Shown: positions 1 through 4,042 of the stretch, in pieces
Position numbering within the stretch: the stretch's first letter is position 1
Layout of the letters: each line of letters opens with the position of its first letter
DNA from: Candidatus Altarchaeales archaeon
GTDB taxonomy: Archaea; Altiarchaeota; Altiarchaeia; IMC4; QMZM01
Reading direction: 5' to 3'
DNA: 5,661 nt
Assembly (NCBI GenBank): GCA_003663045.1
Contig: QMZG01000081.1
Coordinates: 1-5,661, forward strand
Translations under genes and position numbers: made by a program
Notes under the pieces: model-generated
Databases searched by the model: none
Seen by the model: only the letters and a program-made list of their open reading frames with translations
What the model was told of the DNA's origin: nothing

Positions 1-10
1 GCGGAATTTA

Positions 11-77
11 GCATCAACTGTCACGCCCAGTTGACATGCGGGTGCCATCTTCGTCCTCTACGGGGACTCGATGACAC
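11..77 (-). ncRNA. candidate structured RNA: two adjacent stem-loops, possibly continuing past the left edge
   Basis: This stretch is clearly richer in G/C than its surroundings and folds almost completely. Stem A pairs CAACTG (15-20) with CAGTTG (28-33) and GCAT (11-14) with ATGC (36-39), leaving a two-base bulge at 34-35. Stem B pairs 42-49 with 70-77 and 53-56 with 64-67, around an internal loop (50-52 and 68-69). Read as plus-strand RNA, stem B has one C-A mismatch (45/74). Read as minus-strand RNA, that mismatch becomes a G-U wobble and the internal loop becomes GA opposite GAA, a tandem-GA type loop, so the minus strand is favoured. I do not recognise it as RNase P, SRP RNA, tRNA, 5S or a known riboswitch. 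A plus-strand frame is also open from 1 to a TAA at 79-81, but the 26 residues it encodes resemble no family I know. It could instead be the leader of the downstream operon. Confidence 0.35.
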
Positions 78-80
78 TTA

Positions 81-95
81 AATTTCATTGAAATT
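81..95. repeat. 15-bp perfect A/T-rich palindrome
   Basis: AATTTCA and TGAAATT flank a single central T at 88. The palindrome lies just beyond the structured stretch at 11-77 and before the leader of the 208-1500 operon, in a gap that must serve at least one promoter. It could be an operator, a terminator stem, or chance in A/T-rich DNA. Nothing in the sequence decides between these. Confidence 0.25.
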
Positions 96-141
96 AATTC
101 CTCCCATAATCAAGTTAATATCAAAGCTAAATATGGAGGAT

Positions 142-203
142 TTTGGATGATAGCCTTTTGGGAGGATAACTCAGCTATCATTCAAGCTTAACGAAAAGGC
201 TAT
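142..203 (+). promoter_or_regulatory. leader with two mutually exclusive hairpins before the thiamine-binding gene
   Basis: Hairpin 1 pairs 142-154 with 174-186: 13 consecutive pairs including two G-U wobbles, with a 19-base loop containing GGGAGG (160-165). Hairpin 2 pairs ATAGCCTTTT (150-159) perfectly with AAAAGGCTAT (194-203). Both need bases 150-154, so only one can form at a time. Hairpin 2 buries AAAAGG (194-199), the only plausible ribosome site for the ATG at 208; hairpin 1 leaves it free. This is the layout of a translational on/off switch. The G-U pairs of hairpin 1 would be A-C on the other strand, so plus-strand RNA is favoured. A weak TATA-like TTAATAT at 115-121 would start transcription near 144. 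The ligand or trigger is unknown, and no TPP riboswitch consensus is visible upstream. Confidence 0.45.
147..191 (+). CDS. possible 14-residue leader peptide
   Basis: The frame ATG (147) to TAA (189-191) encodes MIAFWEDNSAIIQA. It follows a strong Shine-Dalgarno sequence, GGAGGA (135-140), with a six-base spacer, better than the ribosome site of the gene it precedes. The frame covers the 5' arms of both leader hairpins and nearly all of the loop between them, so a ribosome moving along it would change which hairpin forms. It is not in frame with the gene at 208. No run of a regulatory amino acid is present. A short frame with a good ribosome site can occur by chance. If transcription starts near 144, the Shine-Dalgarno would not be in the transcript and the call would fail. 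Confidence 0.25.
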   Translation: MIAFWEDNSAIIQA

Positions 204-207
204 AAAG

Positions 208-576
208 ATGATTATCGCGGAATTTAGCGTAATCCCATTGGGAACAGAGACCACATCGGTCTCCGGGTATGTAAGGGCAGCATTAAAGGAATTAAAAGAG
301 TTAGAAAAAGAAGGAAGAATTAAAATCAAGCCAGAGGCGATGGGAACCATAATAGAGGCTAAAAACTTAGAGGAGATATTTAACGCCGTGGAAAGAGCAC
401 ATGAGGCCGTATTCAGATTGGGAGTAAAAAGGCTTGTCACTGAGATAAAGATAGATGACAGAAGGGATAAAGAATCATCGATTGAATCAAAGGTCAATGC
501 TTTGAAACAAGAAAATTTTCCTTCGCCGTCGGAAAATTTTGTGGCTTTAAAATTCCCGAAGGGAATTTTAAAATGA
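208..576 (+). CDS. MTH1187-family thiamine-binding protein (DUF77)
   Basis: This 122-residue protein starts with the family's usual opening MIIAEFSVIPLG and keeps the AMGTIIE strand (44-50), the AHEAVF helix (64-69) and the signature KIDDRRDK (81-88). The MTH1187/YkoF family has a ferredoxin-like fold, forms oligomers, and is thought to bind thiamine or its precursors in the cytoplasm; binding here is inferred from the family. Family members usually end at about 95-105 residues. This one has an extra tail from about residue 101, encoded by two strong DNA hairpins. No ATG, GTG or TTG lies between the start and the in-frame TAG at 151-153, so the start is secure. The ribosome site is weak (AAAAGG, 194-199) and can be hidden by a leader hairpin. 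The gene heads a four-gene operon, and its TGA overlaps the next ATG. Confidence 0.9.
   Translation: MIIAEFSVIPLGTETTSVSGYVRAALKELKELEKEGRIKIKPEAMGTIIEAKNLEEIFNAVERAHEAVFRLGVKRLVTEIKIDDRRDKESSIESKVNALKQENFPSPSENFVALKFPKGILK
512..540 (+). repeat. 10-bp inverted repeat inside the 3' end of the DUF77 gene
   Basis: AAAATTTTCC (512-521) and GGAAAATTTT (531-540) pair perfectly around a nine-base loop. The hairpin encodes the start of the unusual C-terminal tail, in which ENF occurs twice (residues 102-104 and 109-111). A second, stronger hairpin follows six bases later. The pair could be an mRNA stability element, an attenuator, or a small palindromic insertion that lengthened the protein. Confidence 0.6.
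546..572 (+). promoter_or_regulatory. 12-bp hairpin covering the ribosome site of the thioredoxin-like gene
   Basis: TTTAAAATTCCC (546-557) pairs perfectly with GGGAATTTTAAA (561-572), leaving the three-base loop GAA. It ends exactly one base before the ATG at 573. GAAGGG (558-563), the only Shine-Dalgarno candidate for that gene, has its GGG in the stem. Ribosomes finishing the DUF77 gene would melt the stem, so the likely effect is strict translational coupling through the ATGA overlap. There is no T-run after it, which argues against a simple terminator. Confidence 0.55.
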
Positions 577-884
577 AAATTCTTCTATTTGTTTCATCAC
601 ACTGTTCACACTGTCCAAGTGCAGAGCGCATCGTGAAGAGGATCGTACCGGAGTATTCCAGTTATGGAGTAACCTTTGAGAAAATAAGAATAAAGACGAA
701 GAGGGGTAAGGAGCTGTCCTCTAAATTCAACATAATGGCAACACCAACGATTTTGATACTGAACGAAAGTGGAGATGAAACAAAAAGGATCGTTGGAACC
801 CCGGGCGAGAATTCACTGAGAAGGGGGATCGAAAAAGAGCTCGGATTGAGAAAATCGTTCTTCGACAGGATCTTCGGTAGATGA
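573..884 (+). CDS. thioredoxin/glutaredoxin-like CXXC redox protein
   Basis: This 103-residue protein has a thioredoxin fold. A first beta strand (MKILLFVSS) leads to the active-site motif C11-S-H-C14, followed by a helix. The cis-proline loop is T57-P58-T59, then a strand (ILIL) and a GTP turn (75-77). The length matches the small archaeal thioredoxin-like proteins such as MTH895. It should exchange dithiol and disulfide in the cytoplasm. No signal peptide or membrane segment is present. The CSHC centre differs from the classic CGPC and is closer to glutaredoxin-like types, so its partner and redox potential cannot be inferred. A charged aromatic tail (KSFFDRIFGR) ends the protein. The ATG overlaps the TGA of the preceding gene, and its own TGA overlaps the next gene, so the three are probably translated as a coupled set. 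Confidence 0.85.
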   Translation: MKILLFVSSHCSHCPSAERIVKRIVPEYSSYGVTFEKIRIKTKRGKELSSKFNIMATPTILILNESGDETKRIVGTPGENSLRRGIEKELGLRKSFFDRIFGR

Positions 885-1300
885 TTATGGAAGCAAAACT
901 GTTAGAAAAATTTCTGAAGAGGGAAAATAAAATTGCGATTATTGGTGTTTCGGGTAATCCCAGAAAATGGGGTTATAAGATATATAAAAGTTTAAAATCC
1001 GCCGGATTTAATGTTTACCCCATAAATCCGAAATATACCAAAATTAATGGGGACATATGTTACCCCAACCTGAGATCCGTGTTGAAATCAGGAAAGATGG
1101 ATGTGGTGATAACTGTTGTCCCACCCTCAGTTACTGAGCATATAGTCGAACAATGCAGGGAGCTCGGGATTGGGAGGATATGGATGCAGCCCGGTTCAGA
1201 GTCGGAGAGAGCAATAAGCCTGTGTAAGGAGAATGGGATTGACGTAATCTATAATGTTTGTTTTGTGGTTGATGGACTAAAAAAATTTGATGAGGAGTAA
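881..1300 (+). CDS. CoA-binding Rossmann-fold protein (YccU-like)
   Basis: This 139-residue single-domain protein matches the CoA_binding_2 family. The nucleotide loop IGVSGNPRKWGY (21-32) follows the first strand. YPINP (46-50) ends the second strand. The PP at 81-82, WMQPG (101-105) and the closing NVCFVVD (125-131) are all family landmarks. Members bind coenzyme A, and some CoA-disulfide forms are known in the wider family, but no enzyme activity is established for most; a regulatory or CoA-storage role is possible. The start may be ATG 881, which overlaps the previous TGA, or ATG 887, which removes two residues. The ATGA overlap favours 881. C60, C92, C115 and C127 are present, of interest next to a thioredoxin-like gene. 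The next gene starts two bases after its stop. Confidence 0.88.
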   Translation: MIMEAKLLEKFLKRENKIAIIGVSGNPRKWGYKIYKSLKSAGFNVYPINPKYTKINGDICYPNLRSVLKSGKMDVVITVVPPSVTEHIVEQCRELGIGRIWMQPGSESERAISLCKENGIDVIYNVCFVVDGLKKFDEE

Positions 1301-1302
1301 GA

Positions 1303-1500
1303 ATGTCCAGGGTCTGTAAATGGTATGCTGTTTGTCCAATAAAGAGATTTTGCGAAGAGGGTAAACTGGAATGGAGGTGGGTGAGAGAGTACTGCAAAGG
1401 TAACTATATGAATTGTGTCAGGTATAAAATGGAGGAGGAGGGAATACCACATCCGGATAACATGCTCCCAGATGGGAGGATCAGGGAATCTTTGAAATAA
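1303..1500 (+). CDS. small cysteine-rich protein, probably metal- or Fe-S-binding
   Basis: This 65-residue protein has five cysteines, C5, C11, C17, C31 and C38, within its first 38 residues, and a conserved-looking end, HPDNMLPDGRIRESL. I recall similar short archaeal proteins with the pattern C..CP.KRF, W...YCKG.., CVRY.ME and LPDG, sometimes carrying a uracil-DNA-glycosylase label. No glycosylase motif is visible here and that label should not be copied. Four or five cysteines in a compact, charged protein suggest zinc or an Fe-S cluster, but this is inference. A good Shine-Dalgarno, GAGGAG (1292-1297), sits five bases before the ATG and overlaps the end of the CoA-binding gene, so it is expressed independently of overlap coupling. 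It is the last gene of the operon. Confidence 0.75.
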   Translation: MSRVCKWYAVCPIKRFCEEGKLEWRWVREYCKGNYMNCVRYKMEEEGIPHPDNMLPDGRIRESLK

Positions 1501-1684
1501 ACAAACACGCCATAAATGGTGGATATTTCACACTAACCAATCACCCATGGTTGATTGCCCAAGCTCGGTCTCCAAATCAGAGAACTCCGAAACCCTAAGT
1601 ACATTCGACCAATAAATTTAAGCGATTTATTTAGCAACCGAAGGTTCAGCTACATCCTTGCAAGTTTGTAATGAGATAGTTTTC
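1501..1684. other. convergent intergenic region with several small hairpins
   Basis: No gene is seen in this gap between the operon on the left and hsp20 on the right. It holds several inverted repeats. CAATCA (1538-1543) pairs with TGATTG (1552-1557). TCTC (1569-1572) pairs with GAGA (1580-1583), flanked by TCGG and CCGA. AATAAAT (1611-1617) pairs with ATTTATT (1625-1631). AACC (1636-1639) pairs with GGTT (1643-1646) around GAA, extended by TAGC (1632-1635) and GCTA (1649-1652). AATGAGA (1670-1676) pairs with TCTCATT (1683-1689), running over the hsp20 stop codon. Some probably help end transcripts from both sides. No strong T-run is present, so no single terminator can be assigned. Confidence 0.4.
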
Positions 1685-2218
1685 TCATTCGACCTTTATC
1701 CTAGCCCATTCCTTTTTCTTTCTCTCCTTTACTCGCTCTATCTTAACCTCCAAGACACCGTTCTTGTATGTCGCCCTGGCTTTTTCTGGTTTGACTTCAC
1801 AAGGGAGAGATAATCTCTTATGGTATTTTCTCTTTGGTGTGTCGACATCTATCTCTAAAGAATCTACACCGATATTCAGATCTATATCCTCCTTCTCTAC
1901 TCCAGGAAGTTCCACTATCACAGAAATTTCCTTATCCCCTTCAATGATATCCGTCAGTGGTTCTCTCCCACGAGGGATTTCCATCCTTCCAGAAACTATG
2001 CCTGGAATGTTACCAAATTCTTCTATCTTTGGTTTTCCCTCTGGTCCTATTCTCATAGAAAAACCATAGACATAGGGTCCTCCTTTCTCTGGCTCTTTGA
2101 GTGACATCCTCTTCGCCTCATCAAATATTCTGGCAATATTCTCTTCCATTTCCTTAAATTCCTCATCTAAATCCCTAAAAAACTCATCCCAACTCCATCT
2201 TCTTCTCCACGGAAACAT
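1685..2218 (-). CDS. hsp20: Hsp20 / alpha-crystallin small heat-shock protein
   Basis: This is an ATP-independent holdase chaperone that forms large cytoplasmic oligomers and keeps unfolding proteins soluble. With the ATG at 2218 it has 177 residues. An aromatic, charged N-terminal arm comes first (FPWRRRWSWDEFF), then an acidic helix. A glycine-rich segment (about 47-75: YVYGFSMRIGPEG, GNIPG) is common in archaeal members. The alpha-crystallin domain spans about 86-162 with VELPGV (102-107) and the signature A149 to NGVL (153-156). The tail carries the I-X-V anchor (I174, V176) used in oligomer assembly. An upstream GTG at 2227 would add three residues, but it lies inside the Shine-Dalgarno, so the ATG is chosen. 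One cysteine (C140) is present. Its own promoter region is unusually repetitive; read-through from inositol-phosphate synthase is also possible. Confidence 0.93.
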   Translation of the reverse strand: MFPWRRRWSWDEFFRDLDEEFKEMEENIARIFDEAKRMSLKEPEKGGPYVYGFSMRIGPEGKPKIEEFGNIPGIVSGRMEIPRGREPLTDIIEGDKEISVIVELPGVEKEDIDLNIGVDSLEIDVDTPKRKYHKRLSLPCEVKPEKARATYKNGVLEVKIERVKERKKKEWARIKVE

Positions 2219-2222
2219 CGAG

Positions 2223-2232
2223 ATCACCTCCT
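2223..2232 (-). promoter_or_regulatory. full-length Shine-Dalgarno of hsp20
   Basis: On the minus strand this reads AGGAGGTGAT, a ten-base match to the archaeal 16S 3' end AUCACCUCCU, four bases before the ATG at 2218. It rules out the GTG start inside it and predicts very efficient translation once the mRNA exists. Confidence 0.85.
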
Positions 2233-2246
2233 TACAATCTTACAAT
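2231..2246 (-). repeat. 8-bp perfect tandem repeat in the hsp20 leader
   Basis: CTTACAAT occurs twice back to back (2231-2238 and 2239-2246); on the minus strand it reads ATTGTAAG twice. It joins the Shine-Dalgarno directly and lies just downstream of the TATA-like box, where a repressor could block transcription start. Confidence 0.8.
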
Positions 2247-2248
2247 AA

Positions 2249-2256
2249 TTTATATG
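2249..2256 (-). promoter_or_regulatory. candidate TATA box of hsp20
   Basis: CATATAAA on the minus strand is the best TATA-like match before hsp20. Counting about 26 bases would start transcription near 2226, which would cut into the Shine-Dalgarno. The A/T-rich 13-mer repeat further upstream also contains a TATA-like element (AATTTATT) that would give a start near 2242 and keep the ribosome site. Which is used is not decidable from sequence. Confidence 0.35.
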
Positions 2257-2260
2257 AAAG

Positions 2261-2286
2261 TAATCAATAAATTTAATCAATAAATT
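2261..2286 (-). repeat. 13-bp perfect tandem repeat upstream of hsp20
   Basis: TAATCAATAAATT occurs twice with no gap (2261-2273 and 2274-2286). The second copy overlaps the TAA stop codon of inositol-phosphate synthase (2285-2287). Its place next to the TATA-like box makes it a candidate binding site for a heat-shock regulator or a doubled promoter element. It does not resemble the Phr operator as I remember it. Confidence 0.8.
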
Positions 2287-3379
2287 ACCTCTCCCTTTCC
2301 CCTCTGATAAATTCTTCCACCATTTCCTTTGCTGTGGAATCCCTATATTGCTCGGGTGGATGCTTCATGAAATACGCGGAGGGGCTGGTTAGTACACCAG
2401 ATATCTTTCTATCTAAAGCCAGTTTACAGCATCTTATCGCGTCGACCATTATTCCGGCAGAATTTGGAGAATCCTCAACACTCAATCTTAATTCTAGGGT
2501 TAATGGAACATCCCCAAATTTTCTGCCCTCCATCCGGATGAAACAGACCTTATTGTCCTCCAACCAGGGAATGTGGTCTGAGGGGCCGATATGAATGTTA
2601 TAGTCTGAAAGCCTATTTCGCAGTTGAGATTGTACAGATTCGGTCTTAGAGATCTTCTTGGATTTCAATCTCTCTCTCTTCAGCATGTTCAGGAAATCTG
2701 TGTTGCCACCAACATTCAACTGGTAGCTTCTGTCTAACTTGACACCCCTGTCCACAAATAATTTTGCCAAGGTTCTATGAACTATCGTCGCACCGACCTG
2801 TGATTTCACGTCATCCCCTATTACTGGAAGGTTTTTCTCCTCAAATTTTTTAATCCATTCTGAATCCGAGGCAATGAACACAGGAATGGCATTAATAAGC
2901 GCCACACCGGATTCCAGACAGGCATCTACATAATATCTGGTTGCCCGTTCCGAACCAACTGGTAGGTAATTTATTAAAATCTCCGCCTTAGTCTCTCTTA
3001 GAATTTCTGCTACATCGACAGGTTTTTGTTTTCCATCCACCAAGAATGCATCCATAGTCGTTTCGGCGACGCCATCCAAAACCGGGCCTTTTTGAACATC
3101 CACCCCCAATTCTGGAACATCCTGGAATTTTTTAGTGCAATTTGGTTCTGAAAAGATAGCCTTTCCCAAGTCATAACCAACCTTTCTCTTATCTATGTCA
3201 AATGCAGCAACAAATTTTATATCAGAAATTTTATAACCACCGATGATATTATGCATCAGACCGGACACCACGGGAGAACTTTCATCTACATCACGATAAT
3301 ATTCAACCCCCTGTACGAGAGATGACGCGCAGTTCCCAACGCCAACCAAAGCAACTCTAATGTCACTCAAATTTATCAC
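2285..3379 (-). CDS. ino1: myo-inositol-1-phosphate synthase
   Basis: The enzyme (EC 5.5.1.4) converts glucose 6-phosphate to L-myo-inositol 1-phosphate using bound NAD. The 364 residues align closely with the actinobacterial type such as M. tuberculosis Ino1 (about 367 residues). Landmarks are GVGNCASS (13-20, NAD loop), NYLPVGSE (137-144), GDDVKSQVGAT (188-198, catalytic lysine region), LNVGGNTDFLNM (221-232), SKKISKT (240-246), IGPSDH (264-269) and EDSPNSAG (302-309). All key segments are present and the length is normal. In archaea the product feeds archaetidylinositol lipids and, in some hyperthermophiles, di-myo-inositol phosphate. The start is uncertain: GTG 3379 touches GAGG directly. 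TTG 3370 gives GGTGAT the same four-base spacing as in hsp20 and would remove three residues. It is divergent from the metal regulator and upstream of hsp20. Confidence 0.95.
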   Translation of the reverse strand: MINLSDIRVALVGVGNCASSLVQGVEYYRDVDESSPVVSGLMHNIIGGYKISDIKFVAAFDIDKRKVGYDLGKAIFSEPNCTKKFQDVPELGVDVQKGPVLDGVAETTMDAFLVDGKQKPVDVAEILRETKAEILINYLPVGSERATRYYVDACLESGVALINAIPVFIASDSEWIKKFEEKNLPVIGDDVKSQVGATIVHRTLAKLFVDRGVKLDRSYQLNVGGNTDFLNMLKRERLKSKKISKTESVQSQLRNRLSDYNIHIGPSDHIPWLEDNKVCFIRMEGRKFGDVPLTLELRLSVEDSPNSAGIMVDAIRCCKLALDRKISGVLTSPSAYFMKHPPEQYRDSTAKEMVEEFIRGERER

Positions 3380-3399
3380 CCTCTTCTCTATGTAATTAT

Positions 3400-3441
3400 T
3401 TAGGGATTTGGACGCTTAAAAGCATATATGTTTTATGTTTT
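3400..3441 (-). promoter_or_regulatory. candidate promoter of ino1
   Basis: A TATA-like ATATAT lies at 3424-3429. On the minus strand it is preceded by two tandem AAAACAT units (3428-3441), which could supply the BRE. Transcription would start near 3400, giving a leader of about 20 bases. A single TTAGG half-site (3400-3404) of the regulator's motif sits at the predicted start, but one half-site is weak evidence for control. Confidence 0.45.
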
Positions 3442-3453
3442 ACGAAAATTTCC

Positions 3454-3462
3454 TTTTTTATA
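3454..3462 (+). promoter_or_regulatory. candidate TATA box of the metal regulator gene
   Basis: A T-rich TTTTTTATA precedes the regulator gene. Transcription would start about 3484-3486, inside the palindrome at 3479-3496, giving an mRNA with a leader of only about ten bases. That fits the lack of a convincing Shine-Dalgarno before ATG 3496. Confidence 0.45.
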
Positions 3463-3478
3463 CCTGTTTTACTTATTA

Positions 3479-3496
3479 TTTTAGGTAAACCTAAAA
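3479..3496. promoter_or_regulatory. operator palindrome at the start of the metal regulator gene
   Basis: TTTTAGGT (3479-3486) and ACCTAAAA (3489-3496) form a perfect palindrome around AA, and the last base is the A of the start codon. Its core TTAGG-N4-CCTAA recurs before feoA with the same spacing. It resembles the TTAGGT..ACCTAA operators known for the DtxR/IdeR family. Its position over the predicted transcription start implies repression of the gene by its own product. Confidence 0.75.
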
Positions 3497-3948
3497 TGTA
3501 TTCGAAAAGCGTTGAGGATTATCTGGAGGCGATATACAATATCATTCTGAGGAAGGGTTATGCAAGGACGAAGGATATATCCATGGAATTGAATATAAGA
3601 TCACCCAGCGTTACGGAGATGCTGAAGAAGTTAGATGATATGGATCTGGTTAACTATGAGAGGTACAGTGGGGTCACGTTAACACCAAGGGGTGAGCGAA
3701 TAGCCAGGTCGGTGAAGACGAGGCATGACACCATAAGAAAACTCCTGAGGATCATCATGGTCTCCGATAAAACTGCTGAAAGGGATGCGTGTAAGATCGA
3801 ACACGAGATAAGCCCGGAGACCATTGAGCAGTTAACAAAGTTTGTTAGGTTTGTCGAAAGTGCCCCCATATACCCAAAATGGCTCGAGCATTTCAAGGAA
3901 TTCTGCAGGACGGGAGAATATATCTGTGATTACAGGGATAAAGATTAG
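3496..3948 (+). CDS. DtxR/MntR-family metal-dependent transcription regulator
   Basis: This 150-residue protein has the two-domain MntR layout without the SH3-like third domain. The N-terminal winged helix includes YARTKDIS and the recognition helix SPSVTEMLKKL (36-46), with the wing at YERYSGVTLTPRG. The helical metal-binding and dimer domain follows from about 70. Expected ligands are visible: D8, E11, H77, C99, E102 and H103. In DtxR-type regulators the position of D8 is Met; in MntR the position of C99 is Glu, so this site is a hybrid. Two more cysteines, C137 and C144, sit near the C-terminus. It probably represses itself and the feo genes when metal is plentiful; Fe(II) is inferred from the neighbours and not from the site itself. 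The start is supported by the family's usual opening S.EDYLEAIY. Confidence 0.92.
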   Translation: MYSKSVEDYLEAIYNIILRKGYARTKDISMELNIRSPSVTEMLKKLDDMDLVNYERYSGVTLTPRGERIARSVKTRHDTIRKLLRIIMVSDKTAERDACKIEHEISPETIEQLTKFVRFVESAPIYPKWLEHFKEFCRTGEYICDYRDKD

Positions 3949-3983
3949 GTTTTCATAAATTTTCTAAAATCTTTCGACTTGGG

Positions 3984-3996
3984 ATTTATAACCTAA
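3984..3996 (+). promoter_or_regulatory. upstream TATA-plus-half-site element before feoA
   Basis: ATTTATAACCTAA joins a TATA-like box to an ACCTAA half-site of the regulator motif. Almost the same block recurs 30 bases downstream (4014-4027). It could be a second, upstream feo promoter starting near 4014, or a decayed duplicate. Confidence 0.4.
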
Positions 3997-4013
3997 TTTC
4001 TTTAGATGGTATT

Positions 4014-4028
4014 ATTTATAAACCTAAC
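4014..4028 (+). promoter_or_regulatory. main TATA box of the feo operon with operator half-site
   Basis: TTTATAAA (4015-4022) is the best TATA box in the window and runs into AACCTAAC (4021-4028). About 26 bases on, transcription would start at 4043-4046, exactly at the palindrome 4043-4058. AACCTAAC is also the perfect inverse of GTTAGGTT (4043-4050). A further inverted repeat, ATGGTAT (4006-4012) with ATACCAT (4035-4041), brackets the box. Confidence 0.6.
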
Positions 4029-4042
4029 GACTAAATACCATA

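Noticed and set aside
1..81. Open plus-strand frame ending in TAA, as the tail of an upstream protein
   Set aside because: The 26 residues resemble no family, base composition differs from the nearby genes, and the stretch folds almost completely as RNA. It is kept only as an alternative reading.
1..207. TPP riboswitch upstream of the thiamine-binding gene
   Set aside because: The conserved CUGAGA and the ACC...CCUGAUC...CAGCGUAGGGA segments are not present on either strand.
1561..1592. tRNA-like anticodon arm (TCTC, seven-base loop, GAGA)
   Set aside because: The loop lacks T33, and there is no T-arm sequence or acceptor pairing nearby on either strand.
1764..2069. 101-codon plus-strand frame opposite hsp20
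   Set aside because: It is antisense to a well-supported gene, serine- and proline-rich as expected of a shadow frame, and has no ribosome site or family resemblance. The long antisense frames over the other genes are rejected for the same reasons.
2219..2227. GTG start for hsp20, three residues upstream
   Set aside because: The GTG lies inside the ten-base Shine-Dalgarno match, which is correctly spaced for the ATG at 2218.
2231..2286. CRISPR-like repeats before hsp20
   Set aside because: Units are 8 and 13 bp with no spacers, so they are plain tandem repeats.
3949..3970. Terminator of the metal regulator gene in T-rich sequence (TTTTC, ATTTTCTAAAAT)
   Set aside because: T-runs are only four bases and the stem is weak; A/T-rich background explains it equally well.
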